A stretch of 64,000 bases of DNA from Symbiodinium sp. CCMP2592 (taxonomy: Eukaryota > Sar > Dinophyceae > Suessiales > Symbiodiniaceae), in NCBI GenBank assembly GCA_905221615.1, contig CAJNDT010006125.1, positions 243,501-307,500 of the forward strand, read 5' to 3'. The translations under genes were made by a program, and so were the position numbers. Under the pieces are notes generated by a model that was given only the letters and a program-made list of their open reading frames with translations, did no database searches and was not told the DNA's origin. Positions within the stretch are counted from its first letter, which is position 1. Every line of letters starts with the position of its first letter. Shown here piece by piece: positions 23,494-33,903 of the stretch.

Positions 23494-23787
23494 GTGTCTC
23501 TTCTAAGGGACAGACGACGGCTTGTGTGTACTTACGACATACTAGATATGATTTCAAAAAAATCAGAAAGTCTCCCCAAGAGGGGGCCTTATAAACCTTT
23601 TAACCTAAACCGCCTAAGCTCCAAAGGCCTAAACCCTGCGCCGCAGCTCCTGCGAGTTGAGCGTTTCCGCTCTGAGCCAAAATTCAGTGGCAAGAGCACG
23701 GAAGAAGCAACACATACTGCTTTTTCAGTACTTCAAGCAAGAAGAAGGATAGTGAGAACCACTTGTATTAAGTACACTTTAGCATGA
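23494..23787 (+). CDS. Basic ORF, low support
   Basis: 97 codons open (GTG first), ending IVRTTCIKYTLA. It runs through a telomere-like CCTAAACCC stretch, which argues against the 5' half being protein; the last 45 codons are more plausible. Confidence 0.22.
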   Translation: MSLLRDRRRLVCTYDILDMISKKSESLPKRGPYKPFNLNRLSSKGLNPAPQLLRVERFRSEPKFSGKSTEEATHTAFSVLQARRRIVRTTCIKYTLA

Positions 23788-23861
23788 GCCAGAATCAAGC
23801 CTATACTAGACCATAAACACCCCCTAAATAAACGCTAACCCCATCGAACGCCTCAGTGGGA

Positions 23862-24005
23862 ATGAGGCTTGGGGACGAGCCGTGCAGGATCTGCGGCTCA
23901 CAACTCCTGCTCACGACCTCGGGTCCATGCTTCTACGGAACAGGCACTCTTATGGCGATGCTTTGGAGTAGGCTTGCCTTTCAGGAACCCCTAAAGGATC
24001 TTTGA
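23862..24005 (+). CDS. 47-aa ORF with CxxC, possible exon
   Basis: ATG at 23862, stop TGA at 24003. It begins MRLGDEPCRICGSQLLLTTS, with one CxxC pair, then a hydrophobic stretch. The first 30 codons are G/C-biased at position 3. The frame is open upstream to 23832. Could be a zinc-binding fragment; not identified. Confidence 0.36.
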   Translation: MRLGDEPCRICGSQLLLTTSGPCFYGTGTLMAMLWSRLAFQEPLKDL

Positions 24006-24407
24006 GGCCTTACAAAGGACCCTTCAACGAACCCTTATGTTAAACACAAAATTGAGGGGTTTAGGGCTTTTGTCCGTCTTCCCTGGAAGCCCCATGAACT
24101 AAAACTCGGATCCCCGTGAAGTCCCAAATCCCTGAACCCTCTACTGAGCGCAGCAGGACCAGAGATTCTTGAGAGTAACCACTCTCTCTTTTGAGGGAAT
24201 GCTTGGATTCCCCGTCTCCGGTGTGGGCCCCTTGAGAGGCGGGTAATTTCCTGCTCTGCGGCGGAGCAGAGAAAGAGCCATTGCATCTTAAAACAAACCC
24301 TCTACCTCAAGAAACTCAGCTTACGGTCTTAATGCAATATTACATTCATTATATTATATATATATATACACATGTATATAAGGAAACCATTGTCAGGGGT
24401 CCAACAG

Positions 24408-24551
24408 ATGCAGGTTTTCCCAATTTCAGGTAAACCCTATAGGCAGCCCATGAACCTCTCGCTCAAAAGCCATGGGAGGCAGACGTCCTCTCTCCTAGGC
24501 GCGCTTTCAGAGGGTGTTAGCAGCTTTATGCAAGGCTGGCATGAGCTTTGA
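24408..24551 (+). CDS. 47-aa ORF with ATG
   Basis: Complete small frame beginning MQVFPISGKPYRQP and ending VSSFMQGWHEL. Modest third-position bias. May be a short gene, an exon or chance. Confidence 0.25.
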   Translation: MQVFPISGKPYRQPMNLSLKSHGRQTSSLLGALSEGVSSFMQGWHEL

Positions 24552-24779
24552 GAGCATTTTGGAAGTGATTTAGGTTTCGGGCTTGATGGGGTTGTACTTG
24601 AAGGTGTCGCGTTCAAGAGCGATTGGGGTTGGAACTGAGGATTCAGGATTTTTAAGTCGAAGGTTCACGGTTCAGGGTTGTTGGGCTTTGGCGATTAGAG
24701 TGCTTGGACGGATGGTTTGGTTTCAGCTCAGGTTGAACATTGAGGCAGGCAAAGATGGTTTGACCTGAGAAGTGAAATG

Positions 24780-24960
24780 AATGAACTGGAATGTACGAAA
24801 TGGAATGAATGAAATCTAGTAATCTAGTGACTGATATCGAATGAACGAAGGAATGGATGGATGAACGGATGGAATGCATAAATGAAATGAAAGAACAAAT
24901 GCAATGAAATGGAATGCAAGTACAGTTACACTAGCCGAACTGGAAGGAAGGAAGCAAGGA
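24780..24960 (+). repeat. Degenerate GAATG / ATGAA repeat
   Basis: Loose pentamer-like repetition; a (GTAT)n tract follows at 24995-25040. Confidence 0.75.
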
Positions 24961-25180
24961 ATGAACAAATTAATGGGAAGGGAATGTGTGCACGTATGTC
25001 TGTATGTATGTATGTATGTATGTGTATATGTATGTATCCAAACACGGAACCCCTAATCTCTCTAAGTACCAGAACCCCGGAACGTTCAGGGCATTGTGGC
25101 GGGAGCTCGGTTTCGCAATGAGCAAGCGCACAGGGCGCGGAACTGTGACACTGTTGGCCGGAAGACCATGCCCAGGTGGC

Positions 25181-25268
25181 AATTTGGGAAACTTTTTAAT
25201 TTCCCTTATGGCTCCTATAGAGGTACCTATTCATACATACTTTTCAGAGCCCCAAAACTACAACCCAG
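25181..25268. repeat. Dispersed repeat family H, copy 2
   Basis: Same orientation and order as the copy at 5660. Confidence 0.8.
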
Positions 25269-25269
25269 A

Positions 25270-26090
25270 AATACGCACATCAGAATAATTCGATATGGTG
25301 TTTCGGGCTTTTCGGTTGTAGTGGTCTTAGGGAGCCGGTTAGTGCGCGAGCGCGATTCACCAAATCTGCGAGCGCCAACGAACTATACTCATATCCTAAG
25401 AAGGTAGAACCCCTCCCCCCCATTCGTTGAAATGCTGTTTAAGGTTTTGGGGTTTAGGGGTACCTGTATGAACGCCCCCAGCCTCGGCAGGCAAGAAGTT
25501 TGTGGACCTAGTTCCCACGACCACGGAAGCGGAGCGTGCCGAGGAGATCCTGCGAGGTCTCCCCGGGCATGGGCATACACTGTAACAGTATATGTATATG
25601 GATGTGTATTTGTCTGTGTATGTGTACGTATATATATATATATATATGTGTACAGATACACAGACAGATTGGTTGATCGATTGATCGATTGATTGTCTAA
25701 TTTTGGTTGGTTGATAGTGTCATTTTTTGTCTTGGCCCGTGGGTTTTTGCCTGCGCATCTTTCGGCTTTTGCGGTTATTGAACTACTTTGTTTTGTGTTG
25801 TTCTCGGGTGTTTGGGCGGGCTTGGGTTCTTTTTTGTTCGGGGTTCTCTAGGCGCTCAGTTGTTGTTGCTTGTGTTGCGAGGGCTCTGACTTTGTTTGGG
25901 GTGGTTTAATTAGAAGCTCGAGGGGTTGCTGCTTTGTAAAGGGGGTTTCTGCGTGTTCCTGGTTTTCTATATGGCAGTGTTAAGGCCAGCGCGTCTTGTT
26001 CGGGTCTTTGTTGAACGGAGTTCGTTGCACGTAGTGTGGGTTAGTGTTGGTACCTGGTTTTGTCCCGGACTTGTAGTTGTATAGTAGGAG
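25270..26090. other. No clear gene
   Basis: T/G-rich text from 25690 to 26080, a (TA)n at 25628-25648 and no convincing frame. Confidence 0.55.
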
Positions 26091-26203
26091 CCAGAAAGTT
26101 GGAACATAACAGTCCTCATACCCTTAAGTAAGGCCCCTAATTTAAGGTAAATTATCGGGGGTCCCAGCCTTCATCATCCAAAACCCATGTTCCAACTTTC
26201 TGG
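26091..26203. mobile_element. Inverted-repeat element family F
   Basis: Perfect 16-bp ends CCAGAAAGTTGGAACA; 113 bp; single copy here. Confidence 0.8.
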
Positions 26204-26400
26204 GGTTCACTGTAGGTTTGTCTGTTGGCTTTCCTATGCGTGGTTGCCGTTTTAACAGTTTCGAAGACAGCCTCAGAAATCGTTGAGCGTTGACGCTTGT
26301 TTGGTTGAAGATGTTCGCGTGTGAAGTCACCGGGCCTATTGTGAACTAATTCGGTTCTTGCCTGTGCGCCAACGCCATTCAATGAAGGGGCTACGCAGAC

Positions 26401-26516
26401 CCCTGGGAGGATCTAGAAAGTAGAACCCCTAATTTGGGGCCCCATACTACTAAAGGTACTTTGTAGGAACCCCCCTTAAGGGATCTACTTTGTGGATCCT
26501 CCCGGGCATAGGAAGT
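26401..26516. mobile_element. Inverted-repeat element family G
   Basis: Ends CCTGGGAGGATCTAGAAAGT / ACTTTGTGGATCCTCCCGGG; single copy. Confidence 0.75.
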
Positions 26517-26939
26517 TTAGGAAGCTTTGAGTTGAGGGTTTGTTAATCAGTTCTTTCGGGATTGGCTGAAGAATGCTTTGAGTTTGCTTGCTGCGCAGAG
26601 AAGGCTGCTTTAGGCATGAATTGTTGAAGTACCTACTCCTAGGTAGCATTAGGGAGGCCCCCTCTCAACCCTACTTCTGGCTCTTAAAAAAGGGACCTTA
26701 TTGAGAGGGTCTAGATCCCAAATGTTCCCCCTAATCCCAACTCCTAGCTACAGCCTTCTCTCTCTCAACCACTTACAAACCCACGTAGTGTCATCTTCTC
26801 TGACAGAGGAGGCTTGCCCCCCCACCCGAGACGTAAGAAGAGACCCGGCCAATAGGGGACGCCCATCACCCACACACAACAGGATTTGGGGACTTAGTGT
26901 TTAGGGTTCAGGGGTGCATACTTTTAAGCATCTTGCTTC

Positions 26940-27206
26940 TTGAATGATGAAATCACAATCGAATCGGTAGAACCCCACAGGAGCTCTCATAGAGTCTGTA
27001 GGCTCGCTCTCAAGTCTGCATTGGCACTTGCATTGCATGCAACGCACATGGCCGCGACACCCGAGCAAGCGAAGTATGCGATGAATCAGTCACCAGTCGG
27101 GCTTCTTGCCCCTCCAAAACCTTCAAGCTTTGGCATTGCACATCTCTACAATCCTACACTCTTACGAAGCCCCAAACCCCTACAGCCAGATGACGCGACA
27201 GTGTGA
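26940..27206 (+). CDS. 87-codon ORF, probable exon
   Basis: Starts without ATG and runs to TGA at 27204-27206. It has an Ala/Leu-rich helix (LALKSALALALHATHMAA) and a Pro-rich end. The next plus-strand ORF begins 240 bp on at 27449. Confidence 0.3.
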   Translation: MNDEITIESVEPHRSSHRVCRLALKSALALALHATHMAATPEQAKYAMNQSPVGLLAPPKPSSFGIAHLYNPTLLRSPKPLQPDDATV

Positions 27207-27345
27207 TGCATAGCATAATCACTTTGCACTGTTAGGAACGCATTTTTGGTTGCAGCCACTGTGTAGGGCTGCCGATGTAAGCAGCGCTCTAGGGTTTCAG
27301 AATTACCTCGTCATCCGGAACCTTCGGCTCTTGCATCTGAGGCTC

Positions 27346-27441
27346 TACCTTAACCCGGAATAACTTACCTTTTAAAGGACCTATATAAGGAAATCATAAT
27401 AAGGAACCCTAAAAAGGTAGGTTATTCAGGGTTAAGGTAGG
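27346..27441. mobile_element. Inverted-repeat element family I
   Basis: ~30-bp ends containing TACCTTAACCC and AATAACTTACCTTTT; 96 bp. Confidence 0.8.
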
Positions 27442-27448
27442 TTCTAGA

Positions 27449-27654
27449 ATGTACAGCTTCGGTGCAGGTAAGGCAGCCTCAGATGAGATTGCAGCACAAG
27501 CGTTCCACACACGCTTGGTAGCCCCCGGGCGGCAGGAGTTCAATTCAAGCGGGGCCGGGATGCTTAATGGCTTATTGATCAAGAATCCAAATTCTCAGCT
27601 ACACCGTTGCGTGCATCGAAATGCCTGTGTAGCATTAGCCAAACCTCCCATGAT
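27449..27654 (+). CDS. ORF truncated by a MITE
   Basis: ATG at 27449 directly follows the family-I element (27346-27441). The frame reads MYSFGAGKAASDEIAAQAFH, then LVAPGRQEF..., NGLLIKNPNS and a His/Cys segment. It then runs straight into the family-C element at 27655, which supplies the last ~25 codons and the stop. Both ends touch mobile DNA, so this is most likely a gene fragment. Confidence 0.38.
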
Positions 27655-27729
27655 TTATAGGCTCCATAGTACTTCCTTTTCAGGATTGCCTTATAGGATC
27701 CAAAATATTAACTGTGGAGCCTATGGGTA
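27655..27729. mobile_element. MITE-like family C, short diverged copy
   Basis: TATAGGCTCCATAGTACTTCC to GGAGCCTATGGGTA, about 75 bp. Confidence 0.65.
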
Positions 27730-27929
27730 GTCTGGCGTTGGTGTCGCATAAGTTCGGATTGATTTCTCCTGTGCTAGGACCCAAAAATGCACCCAGTCGA
27801 GTCGGACTCCTTCTTGCTTCAGGCTTACGATGAATTCCATGGTCTGAAGGTTAGGACGTTCAGGGTTTAGGTTGGGTTTAGGGTTGTTTTGTTTTGCAGC
27901 AAGGGTTAGGGGGTTAGGGTTTGGGTTAA

Positions 27930-28500
27930 AGTTTGAATTGCCGAGGATTCTTGCTCCAGCAAGTTTCGCACGGAGGTCTTCCATGTGCAGCCTCTTGGAC
28001 AGACGTTGTTGGACGTGATAAGACGTACTTCATCGAAAATTGTCATGGTGACGGTGATGACCGTGATGGTGACGAGAAGGATGCCCCCCAGCAATGCGTG
28101 GATGTATCTACAGACCCACCACAGAGTCGAAAGGATTGTTAGAAGGACGACCACGAGCATCACGATTGCGACGATGACTTTTCTGAAAACTATGGTGAGA
28201 GCGATGGCGATGAAGTCATGTGCTGCCGATGGCGGTGACGACCACGGTGCTGGCGAGGGAGCTGATCAAGATGAAGAGGAGTTTTTGACAAGTTGTATGA
28301 TGACGATGATCATGTTGTTGATTCTGCTGGTTGCACTGGCGTCTATGATGAGGGTAGTGGTGTGATTCTGCCAATGGTGAAGGTCGTGAGGATAACATCG
28401 GTGACATTTGTAGCGATGATGACCGCGGTCCTCATCGCGGGAACCCAGGGAGACGAAGCTGGTGATGGTAGCGGCGGCCAATGATAAACATACTGTTCTT
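27930..28500. other. GAT/GAC-rich stretch with hydrophobic open frames
   Basis: Many GATGAC-type triplets; frames on both strands give Met/Val/Thr-rich text. A plus-strand frame at 28500-28738 is more protein-like (LVLILLVCYLVLVSCVTLSM) and could be a membrane exon, but is not assigned. Confidence 0.45.
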
Positions 28501-29334
28501 CGTGGGGCGAAGTCGAAGTGACAGGAGGACTGCGGCGACGACTGCAATGCTTGTCCTAATCTTGTTGGTCTGCTACTTGGTACTTGTTTCTTGTGTCACT
28601 CTCAGCATGTCAAAACTACTCACTACTCCGCGCTTAGAGGTCATCACAAGCATAAAGCTTGTCATAATCGTCGTCGGCAGTAGCTTGGGCAACACCATGC
28701 GCAGCAGCTGCAGTAGCAGTATGAGCAGTGACAATTGACACTTGACAAACACGCACACACGCACACTGAGAATTGTAACCGTCATCGAACCTTTTGACTT
28801 TTCGGCAGGGACCCTGGCTGTTAACGACACTTGTCCGTAAGTTCGCTGAACATTTGCCTCCTCGTTACTGAGAGTTTTTCCTTTGTGAGTTTCAGTTGAA
28901 AGACGCCCAGTCATGCTTTGAAAGGGAGGGCAATTCAACAGCTACCCTCAACCCTAAACCCTAAGCGAAGAATCAGAAGTCAAGGTACCGTCGGCTCGAT
29001 GGTCACCTATGCCATCTAATAGGCTTGGTCGTCGAATTGTTAGGGCTCGGGGCCCAGAGGTCTCGGGCTGCCGACATGAGCGTTTCGAATAGAAGGGGTG
29101 CTACCTCTAAGTGGTCCTGTTTAAATAGGAAGGATCTTCTAACATGACGTGTTTTTTTGGTGCCGGGTTTTATGAGGAGGACCTTGCTCTTTCGGGTCTT
29201 CACCAGCATCTTTCTGGTTGTTTACGCGGGGATCTTATGCTTCCGTGCATATACAAGGGCCCCTCATATTCGCACCTGCTACACATGTCTTCCCTCTTTC
29301 TCTGTACATGTATGTACATCTGCATATATTCTTA

Positions 29335-29337
29335 TAC

Positions 29338-29368
<31 letters not shown>

Positions 29369-29535
29369 CACATGTACATATGTACCATTATGTATATAAT
29401 ATAATATGATATGATATAATATAATATATAATATAATATAATATAATATAATATAATATAATATAATATAATATAATATAATATAATGTAATGTAATGTA
29501 ATATAATATAATATAATATAAATATAAATATATAT
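29335..29535. repeat. (TA)n and (AATAT)n tract
   Basis: ~130 bp of AATAT pentamers flanked by TA runs, immediately upstream of the 29557 exon. Confidence 0.92.
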
Positions 29536-29556
29536 GTGTATATACGTACCTTTTAG

Positions 29557-29710
29557 TTCAAGGGCACACACGCTGACTTGCGACTGGGCCCCGCCCTTTC
29601 GGCAGGCCTCCGCGACTTCACGGATCAGGGCTCCTTGGCCGGGCGTAACGCGAAGGACAGCACGGAGGAGGCCGAGGAGCCGGAAGAGGCGATCCCGTGG
29701 GTCGAGGAGG
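29557..29710 (+). CDS. High-confidence exon of an unknown acidic protein
   Basis: The sequence CGTACCTTTTAG ends at 29556 as a splice acceptor, and a GT at 29711 could be the donor (phase 1). Between them the frame beginning TTC AAG GGC is open, with about 85-90% G/C at third positions, the clearest codon bias in the window outside the LINE. The 51 codons read through LGPALSAGLRDFTDQGSLAG to an acidic tail, STEEAEEPEEAIPWVEEG. It lies just after a (TA)n/(AATAT)n tract, presumably intronic. Parent gene and function unknown. Confidence 0.55.
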
Positions 29711-30102
29711 GTTCCTTAAAGGGTTCCTTTAAGGGTTTCCTTTAAGGGTTCCTTTGAGGGTTTCCTTGAATGGTTCCTGTGTTGGGGTTTCTTTAAGGGT
29801 CGCGGGGCGTGTAGGATTTAAGGGTTTATAGCGGCTGGGACCTGGGATGCAGGGTGGGTTTAGGTTTTGGATCTAGGGGTGTAGAAAAGACAAAGAGGGC
29901 TTTTGGGATTGTGAGGTTCGGATTTAAAAGTTTGGTATTGTCAAAAGTTCGGGGAGCTGGATTTCGTTTTCGGAGGGGATCGGTGTTTAGGGCCCCCCCT
30001 CGCTTTCCTTTAGGTGTTTAGCATGTCGGGTGCTGTGAATTTTGGGCGCCCTGGGAATCAGGGGGGTTGCGCTTTTATGAAATGTTGTTCTGAGTTAGGA
30101 TA

Positions 30103-30318
30103 TTGCTAGAGCAGAGCCGTTACATTCATGAGTGCATGAAAAGGAGCAGCCAAATCCAAAACACTGCTCCACTTCTCGGCCCTAGAACCCATAACGTTGA
30201 TAGTGCCTGGGCTGCGTGGCCGCCTGTGGCATATCTACTAGAGGGCGGAGTGTCCACACATTTTGTGACTGGAGCGGGCTGGATTAGATCGGCACCAGCA
30301 GCAGTAGTAGGAATGTAG
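30103..30318 (+). CDS. ORF / exon, unknown product
   Basis: 71 codons to TAG. Reads MKRSSQIQNTAPLLGPRTHN, then WPPVAYLLEGGVSTHFVTGA, ending in Ala/Val as it enters the AGC/AGT microsatellite. Weak codon bias. Confidence 0.35.
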   Translation: MLEQSRYIHECMKRSSQIQNTAPLLGPRTHNVDSAWAAWPPVAYLLEGGVSTHFVTGAGWIRSAPAAVVGM

Positions 30319-30612
30319 TAGCAGGCAGAGGAGCGGAAGGAGTAGCAGTGGCACTAGCAGTAGCAGCAGTAGTAGTCGCCGCTGTTGTGGTCGTCGTAGC
30401 AGTCGTAGCAGTTGTAGCAGCAGCAGCAGCAGTGGGAATCAACTGTAGCCGTAGGTGAAGCAGCAGGCTCAGGAGGATTAGGAGTACTCGTACTAGTACT
30501 AGTACTAGTACTAGTGTTCGTACTAGTATTAGCACTAGTACTAGTATTAGTCTTGTCCTGGTACTGGCCCTAGTACTAGTACTAGATAGTACTAGTACTA
30601 GTACCAGAGAGG
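30295..30612. repeat. AGC/AGT triplets followed by (ACTAGT)n
   Basis: The ACTAGT part (30482-30605) is self-complementary in every unit. Confidence 0.88.
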
Positions 30613-30629
30613 TGGTCGCAGTAGTCGAC

Positions 30630-30835
30630 TTCTCGCACGAATAAGTCAGCAGCAGAGGCAGTGGTATGAGGCCAGCAAGCGCAGGACATTTTTCCTGATT
30701 TTCGGTGATGAGGATGGTGATGGTCGCACTGTCACTGATATTGTTCTGAGCCCCTTTCACCCTCTCTCCGACGCAAGTGCGATCATCCTGAACTTGAAAA
30801 GGCAACCGTTGCAAAAGCATCTTCTTCAAGAGCAA
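30630..30835 (-). CDS. Exon-like stretch, strand ambiguous
   Basis: On the minus strand ~68 codons read LLQRLPFQVQDDRTCVGERV and on to LIPLPLLLTYSCEK, with G/C-leaning third positions, before entering (ACTAGT)n sequence. A shorter plus-strand frame over 30690-30835 is also protein-like. Confidence 0.25.
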
Positions 30836-31171
30836 GGTGCGGTCTTATTTAGGGTTTAGGGTTTAGGGTTTGGGGAGGGTTCAACTTTTCTTGCTTAGGA
30901 CCTTCATTGCTTGGGCTTAGTGGTTTAAGGTTGAAAGAAAGGCTGGCATTGACTGATAGGGAGAATTTGGGTCGCTATTCAGAAATAGATGGCTGTCCTT
31001 GGTGTTCCTCATTTTGTCCTTCGGGGTTCCCATTCTCCACCCTCGCGTGGCCCTGTTGCCTGTTCTGATTCATCCGTGTTGCCTTCCAACCCTGAACCCT
31101 AAACCCTGGTTGAAAAGTGTTTCATGCCGACCTCGCACCGAGAACCTCGCCTGGCAAGTCCGAGTTCTGAG

Positions 31172-31305
31172 AGCGTAAGCCCTGCTTGAAGAGTTCGGCA
31201 TTGGAGCGTCGAGGGTATCGAAGGCTGCGGTGTTCTGCTGCTAGCGAGGATGTTCCACAGGGCAGGCACTTTTCTGTGGAAGTACATAAGTACATGATGA
31301 AGTGA
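31172..31305 (+). CDS. Terminal exon-like block
   Basis: 44 codons to TGA: SALERRGYRRLRCSAASEDV then GRHFSVEVHKYMMK. Basic and compact; no ATG; moderate bias. Confidence 0.3.
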
Positions 31306-32028
31306 ATGGCATGGGAAGATAGCAGTAGGTTTCAACCGAAGCCGTCCTGCTCGTCTCCTCCAAACCCTAAAGAATACATTTTCCCAAAGACTTTAACTGC
31401 CTAAAACGTTTTGGTCCTAAACCCGGAACTCTAAAGCTCAAGCCGTTATAGAGCCCTCTATAAACCCCTTATCCTAAACCCTCTAAAATCCACTAACCCG
31501 AGACCCTGAACCCTCTATGAACCCATAACCCTAAAAAACCCTAATTCAACCCTGTCTAAACCCCTAAAAACCCAAAGCCTTTCACCAGAATCGTCGCGGA
31601 CGACACGCGGTCGGAGCACTCTGTGGAGTCGCAGGGGCCGCGGAAGGTCGCACGCCGCAAATGGGGAGTTCCTTGCGAGTCCTAGGAATGTTTGTAAGGT
31701 GTGGTGAGGGGTTATGAGGGCTTTAGATCAGAGTTTGGGGTTTTAGGCTGGTTTCAGGGTATAACGGGCATCCCTTGAGAATAAGTTTATGTGTTCATTA
31801 GGATGCAAACATGACCTGCAACGTCATTGCGGAGTGATCTTTTTACTCTGGGTCCAAGGTGTTTATCACGGTTTTCCCGCGGATTTCAGCAGGTGTCAGG
31901 TTTTCAGAAGAGTCCGGGCATGTAGGTCTGCAGAGATTGGAACCCTTTTCGGAGACACTGCAGCATTTCGGGGGCCGGGAGAAGCGCAATCCTTGTGGCT
32001 TTTAGGATTCAGGTTTGAGGATGTGGCA

Positions 32029-32145
32029 CAGTAGATCCAAGATATCTTCGGAAGCTACGGATGTGATTCAAGATGGGTTGGGAAGTCGTCGTCCGGCTCC
32101 CAAAGCACTGGAAAGAGGGCAAGATCAATACAGAAGCCTGAATGA
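32029..32145 (+). CDS. Exon-like block
   Basis: After GATGTGGCACAG the frame reads SSEATDVIQDGLGSRRPAPK and ERGQDQYRSLNE, then a possible GTGTGT donor before AT-rich sequence. Lies 0.6 kb upstream of the DinoSL retrogene; no link is implied. Confidence 0.28.
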
Positions 32146-32308
32146 ATGTGTGTATGCCTACATGTATACATGTGCGTTTCCTGCATCTGTTTATGTGCTT
32201 TGTATAGGGTAGAACAGTTCCGTCATAACGCAGTGCCCCGAAACCTTAGTCGATAACTGAGAGCCTTCGTTCTACTGTAGGATACTCTGGCCTGGAGAGA
32301 ACAAGAGT

Positions 32309-32413
32309 GGGAGTTTCCGAAATTAGGGGTACCTTATTTGGGCTTCCTTAATAAGGATCCGATCCTACCATTTAGGGTGCTATATTAGGGTCCCCTATTT
32401 TCGTAGACACCAG
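32309..32413. mobile_element. MITE-like family A, copy 4
   Basis: GGGAGTTTCCGAAATTAGGGG with a decayed right end TATTTTCGTAGACACC. Confidence 0.85.
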
Positions 32414-32740
32414 GGGGTCTTCTAACGATTGGGGGCTTGGGGCCCCTTGTTCGTCGAGAATTTAAGTAGATAGTGGAACGTTGGTAGTGCAGAATAGGTC
32501 TCGCATCGTCTGAAACCTTCACATGCTGCCTAGTAGCATCGTTTCGCAACTTCCTTATTCTAAGTCTACGACATTATCGGATCCTTGAGCTCTGTGCCTC
32601 GGACAGGGGCCTACAATCTGGGGTTCATTGGTTTCAGGTCTAAGGCTCACGGCCGCACATGTGAGGTCTTCGTGCAGATCGATATGGAAAAGCTCCAAGT
32701 TGTTTCTTGGTCCTCAGGGTTTGGGGTTTAGGGGCCTCTT

Positions 32741-32762
32741 CCTACGGCCATTTTGGCTCAAG
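32741..32762 (+). other. DinoSL spliced-leader relic
   Basis: The last 16 nt, GCCATTTTGGCTCAAG, match the 3' end of the 22-nt dinoflagellate spliced leader exactly; positions 3-6 of the 22-mer have changed. Directly after it, 32763-32777 begins CCATTTTG and resembles the tail of an older leader, followed by decayed CAAG-type remnants. Such tandem tails are known in dinoflagellate genomes, where trans-spliced mRNAs are reverse transcribed, reinserted and spliced again. Confidence 0.88.
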
Positions 32763-32836
32763 CCATTTTGCTACGAGGCCCAAGCCGGGCAAGCCAATTA
32801 GGTGCAGAGATTAAGAGGTCGGGTGCTGCTACTACA

Positions 32837-33538
32837 ATGGTTTCCGAGAAAAAGCGACTGGCTTCGAGCATTGCCTTTTCCCTCAGAAGATCAAGATCCT
32901 TGCAGCTTCAAAGTGTCACGGACATCTTGTCGTGTGCTTTGCATACACTGGTGGGTATGGAGGAGCCGGAGCTTTCAACACAATGCGGGACTATTGGATC
33001 ACGGAAAAGGATAATCAGCTTGTACGCAACGCTTAAGCCCGACTGCCATGACGCATGTTCTCAAACCACTGCCAAAATGGCGACTGAAAGCGAGGTTGAG
33101 GTTTTCGGTCGTCAGCTTGTTGAGCAGGCCAAGCTGGCGGCTGAAAGCAAGGTTGAGGCCTTTGGTCGCCAGCTTGTTGAGCAGGCCGAGGCAGAGCTTC
33201 ACAACATGCGTACGCTTCTGGACGAGCGAGCTGCGACCATCAAGGAGTTGGAGGCTAAGCTGTCCCACACTCAGCCAAGCACGTCAGCCCAAGATGTGAG
33301 ACCCCTTGTCAATGATCAACAGGTTTTGATTGCACAAACTGCCAAAAGGCAGCGATTGACTGGGAAAGACACACAGAACGCCGACCTTCAGCAGCTACAA
33401 TCCTCGGGCCACGTGTACATCAGACCTGCCGTTGACTTCGAAACCTTGAGAAGGCGACATCATGATGAGCGACTTGCACAGAAGGCAGCACGTAGGCTTG
33501 CAAGGCAAAATTCAGAACCCAAAGGACCTGGTGTATAG
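32837..33538 (+). CDS. Putative retrogene after DinoSL relics: 233-aa coiled-coil protein, function unknown
   Basis: The frame is open from 32753, but the first ATG is at 32837 and gives 233 residues; the part before it is spliced-leader-derived 5' leader. There is no sign of an intron in 0.7 kb, as expected for a processed copy. Residues 82-119 are two copies of a 19-residue unit with the core FGRQLVEQA, encoded by a 57-bp tandem repeat at 33080-33190. Next is a predicted coiled coil (LDERAATIKELEAKL), a Ser/Thr/Gln linker, and a basic C-terminus with RRRHHDERLAQKAARRLAR. No enzymatic motif is visible. Third positions lean to G/C. It could be an expressed gene or a recent pseudogene; no frame break is seen. 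I do not recognise the family. Confidence 0.65.
   Translation: MVSEKKRLASSIAFSLRRSRSLQLQSVTDILSCALHTLVGMEEPELSTQCGTIGSRKRIISLYATLKPDCHDACSQTTAKMATESEVEVFGRQLVEQAKLAAESKVEAFGRQLVEQAEAELHNMRTLLDERAATIKELEAKLSHTQPSTSAQDVRPLVNDQQVLIAQTAKRQRLTGKDTQNADLQQLQSSGHVYIRPAVDFETLRRRHHDERLAQKAARRLARQNSEPKGPGV
33080..33190 (+). repeat. 57-bp tandem duplication inside the coiled-coil gene
   Basis: Two units, 33080-33136 and 33137-33190. Each encodes (A)xESxVExFGRQLVEQA; substitutions are few, so the duplication is recent or constrained. Confidence 0.85.
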
Positions 33539-33863
33539 ATCGGTCTTTTCTCGTACAAGTTTCTTTTCGTGAGTCCTGTCAGGGATAGGAGCTTAGTAAT
33601 GCGCCTGCAGAAGTGGGTGAACATGAACGGATTGTCGTCGCGAGAGTCAGCTCGTCTCCTCTCCTTGCTTTGAAGAAGCTGGGAAAGGGGGCTGTTGCTG
33701 TAACCGGGCTGCTGGACCACGAGGCCTGCTGCAAAAGGGGCCTCTTCTTCGCATTCTAGTCGCTATCCTCGTCTCAAAGGTTGTGTCAAGGACTCACACA
33801 ATGTAGCGAGACGATATACTATGCACAGTATACCGAAGGTGTAGCTTAGTATACATGATATAC

Positions 33864-33865
<2 letters not shown>

Positions 33866-33900
<35 letters not shown>
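33866..33900. repeat. (TA)n microsatellite
   Basis: About 15 TA dinucleotides; 330 bp after the retrogene stop. Confidence 0.9.

Positions 33901-33903
<3 letters not shown>

Noticed and set aside
23670..23690. Possible reverse-complement DinoSL (TGAGCCAAAAT)
   Set aside because: Only 11 bases match and the continuation does not fit; consistent with chance in 64 kb.
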